From contig DEUU01000186.1 of assembly GCA_002362735.1 (NCBI GenBank), positions 10,769-18,013 of the forward strand: DNA of 7,245 nucleotides. The letters run 5' to 3'. Shown here piece after piece: positions 5,676 through 7,245 of the stretch (positions within the stretch are counted from its first letter, which is position 1; the number at the start of each line of letters is the position of its first letter). Source of the stretch: Dehalococcoidia bacterium UBA3254. Its GTDB lineage: Bacteria; Chloroflexota; Dehalococcoidia; Dehalococcoidales; UBA3254. The notes under the pieces are model-generated. The model did no database searches. It saw only the letters and a list, made by a program, of their open reading frames with translations, and was not told the DNA's origin. A program made the translations under genes and the position numbers.

Positions 5676-7216
5676 TCTTTTTCGCCTTCACCGGTATTCA
5701 TTGTTCTCTTAACAGGACCATGCATCAGACTGCCAACCGTTTTCCGGATGAGGATGATATCCTGTCCGGAAAAAGCTCTCAAAACAAGAAGTCCGAGAAT
5801 GTATATTAAGATGCCCACGATAATCGCTAAAACAAGAGTCCAGATGGAATCAACCTTGAAAAAATAAAGCCAGGCAGCCATCGGCACTGTAGCACCGAAT
5901 ATTTTAAAGAGGGATTTGACGTCAATAATAAAGTTGGTGGATTTCCTTGCCATTGACACTGCAATGGCAGCGAGTACAAAATAAGCAGCCACATTCGAAA
6001 TTCCGGCGCCCACGATGCCAATGCGCGGAATTAAAATAATATTCAACAGGACGCTGGTGAATGAAGCCGAAGCAATAATGAGCGGCAAGAGATTTGTTTT
6101 TTTTAATAGAAGTATTATCTGGCTGTTGATCTGAAATATGCCAAGAAATACAGAGCCGAGGGAAATGAAAAAAACCACCGTATTCCCGGCCAAAAATTCT
6201 GAGGTCGTAAGCAGGTCCAAAACAGGCTGAGAAAGCAAAGCAATACCGACGGTAGCCGGAATACCGAGAGTAAGCAACAACCGGGTTGAATTCTGTAGAT
6301 AGTTTCTGACTTCTGAAAAACGATTTTGGTCCCATAGCCGGGATAACGAAGGATAGAGAACATAGCAGATCGGAGTATAAAAAATGCGTGTCAAACCGGC
6401 CAGTTGGCTTGAAGATGAATAAATGCCGGCTTGAGACAGGTTGAGGAGATGAGTGATAAAATATCGGTCGCTGGAAGCAACGAGCCAGAGCAATGCTACC
6501 CCGGGGATCTGCGGAAGACTAAAGGCCAGATAACCTTTCAGGCCTTCGAAATTCGGCCATGGCCAGCCAATTTCTCTTACAATCATAAAAAAGAATATTA
6601 AAGACAGAACTCCTTCCACAACAATAATGGTGCCAACCACCCATTCAAGATTGAGACCCATAGCGGTAAGGGTAAAAACAACCACCATCACGACGGTGGA
6701 ATATATCACCTGACGAATAGATAACAGTTTAATCTTTTTTCGAGCGCGGAAATAGGAACACAAAAAAATAAAAAAAGCGTCCACAATTACCCACAGGAAC
6801 GTCAACTGTACAAAAGTAACATACTGAGGACTGGCAAACAGAAAAACGGAAAGTCGGGTGGTTACCAGGTTAATGACGGCGAATGCCAATATCGCCAGGA
6901 AGACGATAGCAAAAAGCATAGCCCCGAAAGCCTTGCGCCTTTTAACTTTATCCTCTTCGCCGGATAAAAATCTAACCACGGACATATCCAGCTCCATAGC
7001 GAAAAAAGGACTCATGAGAGAAATCGTGACGAGTATTTGAGCCCAGATACCAAAAATTTCGGAACCGTAATTTTTGGTCAAGGCCGGTAAAGTAGCAATG
7101 CCGAAGATGACGGCGTTCAGGAGCTGGGCGATGCCAACCCAAACGACATCACGGGCGAATGTTACAGATTCGCCATTCTTCACATAGGAGACCTCGTTAT
7201 TCTTCATTTTGTCCAT
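5672..7216 (-). CDS. Wzx-like polysaccharide flippase (MOP superfamily)
   Basis: 514 residues, a normal length for the family. It is hydrophobic throughout, with about 12-14 predicted transmembrane helices: roughly 24-45, 54-76, 98-119, 125-152, 168-188, 192-212, 226-248, 263-290, 310-332, 343-370, 376-397, 401-421, 437-453 and 457-479. Family-like features are the first helix followed by LPALTKNYGSEIFGIWAQ (43-60), SFLPQ-like SLPQIPGVALLW (233-244), SSDRYFITHLLNLSQAGIYS (248-267), YPSLSRLWDQ (288-297) and LNIILIPRIGIVGAGISN (391-408). Members carry undecaprenyl-linked glycan units across the inner membrane; the sugar cannot be inferred. The ATG at 7216-7214 has no good ribosome binding site, and Met4 (7207-7205) is a possible alternative. 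An in-frame TAG at 7231-7229 excludes a longer form. Its 3' end overlaps the 579-residue gene by four bases. No promoter is visible in the 29 bases upstream, so transcription probably starts outside the window. Confidence 0.9.
   Translation of the reverse strand: MDKMKNNEVSYVKNGESVTFARDVVWVGIAQLLNAVIFGIATLPALTKNYGSEIFGIWAQILVTISLMSPFFAMELDMSVVRFLSGEEDKVKRRKAFGAMLFAIVFLAILAFAVINLVTTRLSVFLFASPQYVTFVQLTFLWVIVDAFFIFLCSYFRARKKIKLLSIRQVIYSTVVMVVVFTLTAMGLNLEWVVGTIIVVEGVLSLIFFFMIVREIGWPWPNFEGLKGYLAFSLPQIPGVALLWLVASSDRYFITHLLNLSQAGIYSSSSQLAGLTRIFYTPICYVLYPSLSRLWDQNRFSEVRNYLQNSTRLLLTLGIPATVGIALLSQPVLDLLTTSEFLAGNTVVFFISLGSVFLGIFQINSQIILLLKKTNLLPLIIASASFTSVLLNIILIPRIGIVGAGISNVAAYFVLAAIAVSMARKSTNFIIDVKSLFKIFGATVPMAAWLYFFKVDSIWTLVLAIIVGILIYILGLLVLRAFSGQDIILIRKTVGSLMHGPVKRTMNTGEGEKE
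5685..5689 (-). promoter_or_regulatory. Ribosome binding site deciding the GTG start of the 579-residue gene
   Basis: GAAGG on the minus strand lies nine bases before the GTG at 5675-5673, inside the 3' end of the flippase gene. Together with the GTGA stop/start overlap and the signal peptide that begins there, it supports GTG as the start and translational coupling to the flippase. Confidence 0.6.
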
Positions 7217-7245
7217 TTCACGCGATGACTACTGCATTATTAACC

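Noticed and set aside
5922..6363. Overlapping minus-strand frames of 82 and 137 codons inside the flippase gene
   Set aside because: They are out-of-frame shadows of a gene whose own frame gives a continuous, family-typical multi-helix protein.

Overview
The window reads as bacterial chromosome from a cell-envelope or extracellular-polysaccharide region. It holds four complete protein-coding genes and no RNA gene, CRISPR array, transposase or other mobile element that I can see. The signs for bacteria are a consensus AGGAGG ribosome binding site, sigma70-like promoters, a GTG start in a stop/start overlap and a FemAB-type acyltransferase. DUF2341/LamG surface proteins of this style are, from general knowledge, common in anaerobic Chloroflexota (Dehalococcoidia-like lineages) and in some archaea. 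A Chloroflexota-type source is my best guess, but it is weakly supported.

Layout, left to right. Positions 38-2287 (minus) encode a 749-residue secreted protein with a DUF2341 module, a LamG-like module, two PEGA-like repeats and a C-terminal beta-sandwich, and with no membrane anchor. Positions 2288-2836 are a 549-base divergent intergenic region, the richest non-coding part of the window. It carries a strong minus-strand promoter (2379-2408) with a foldable 5' leader (2315-2375), a plus-strand promoter (2451-2479), a 33-base imperfect palindrome (2574-2606) and a short AT-rich direct repeat beside a TATAAT box (2786-2803). Positions 2837-3883 (plus) encode a 348-residue FemAB/GNAT-fold acyltransferase. 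After a 52-base convergent junction, 3936-5675 (minus, GTG start) encodes a second DUF2341/LamG protein of 579 residues, with an Ig/cadherin-like domain and a C-terminal transmembrane helix followed by RRRR. Positions 5672-7216 (minus) encode a 514-residue Wzx/MOP-type polysaccharide flippase. Its stop overlaps the start of the 579-residue gene, so the two are one transcriptional unit that enters the window from the right.

Working picture (inference). The flippase would export a lipid-linked glycan. The FemAB-like enzyme would add an aminoacyl or acyl group to an envelope precursor or sugar. The two related LamG proteins, one tethered and one released, would bind glycan at or outside the surface. 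The two surface proteins are clearly paralogues over their first ~400 residues but have entirely different C-terminal halves, and they flank the acyltransferase gene. The points most worth a second look are this anchored/released pair, the VPEP-transmembrane-RRRR tail, the structured leader of the 749-residue gene, and the ~350-base leader predicted in front of the acyltransferase.
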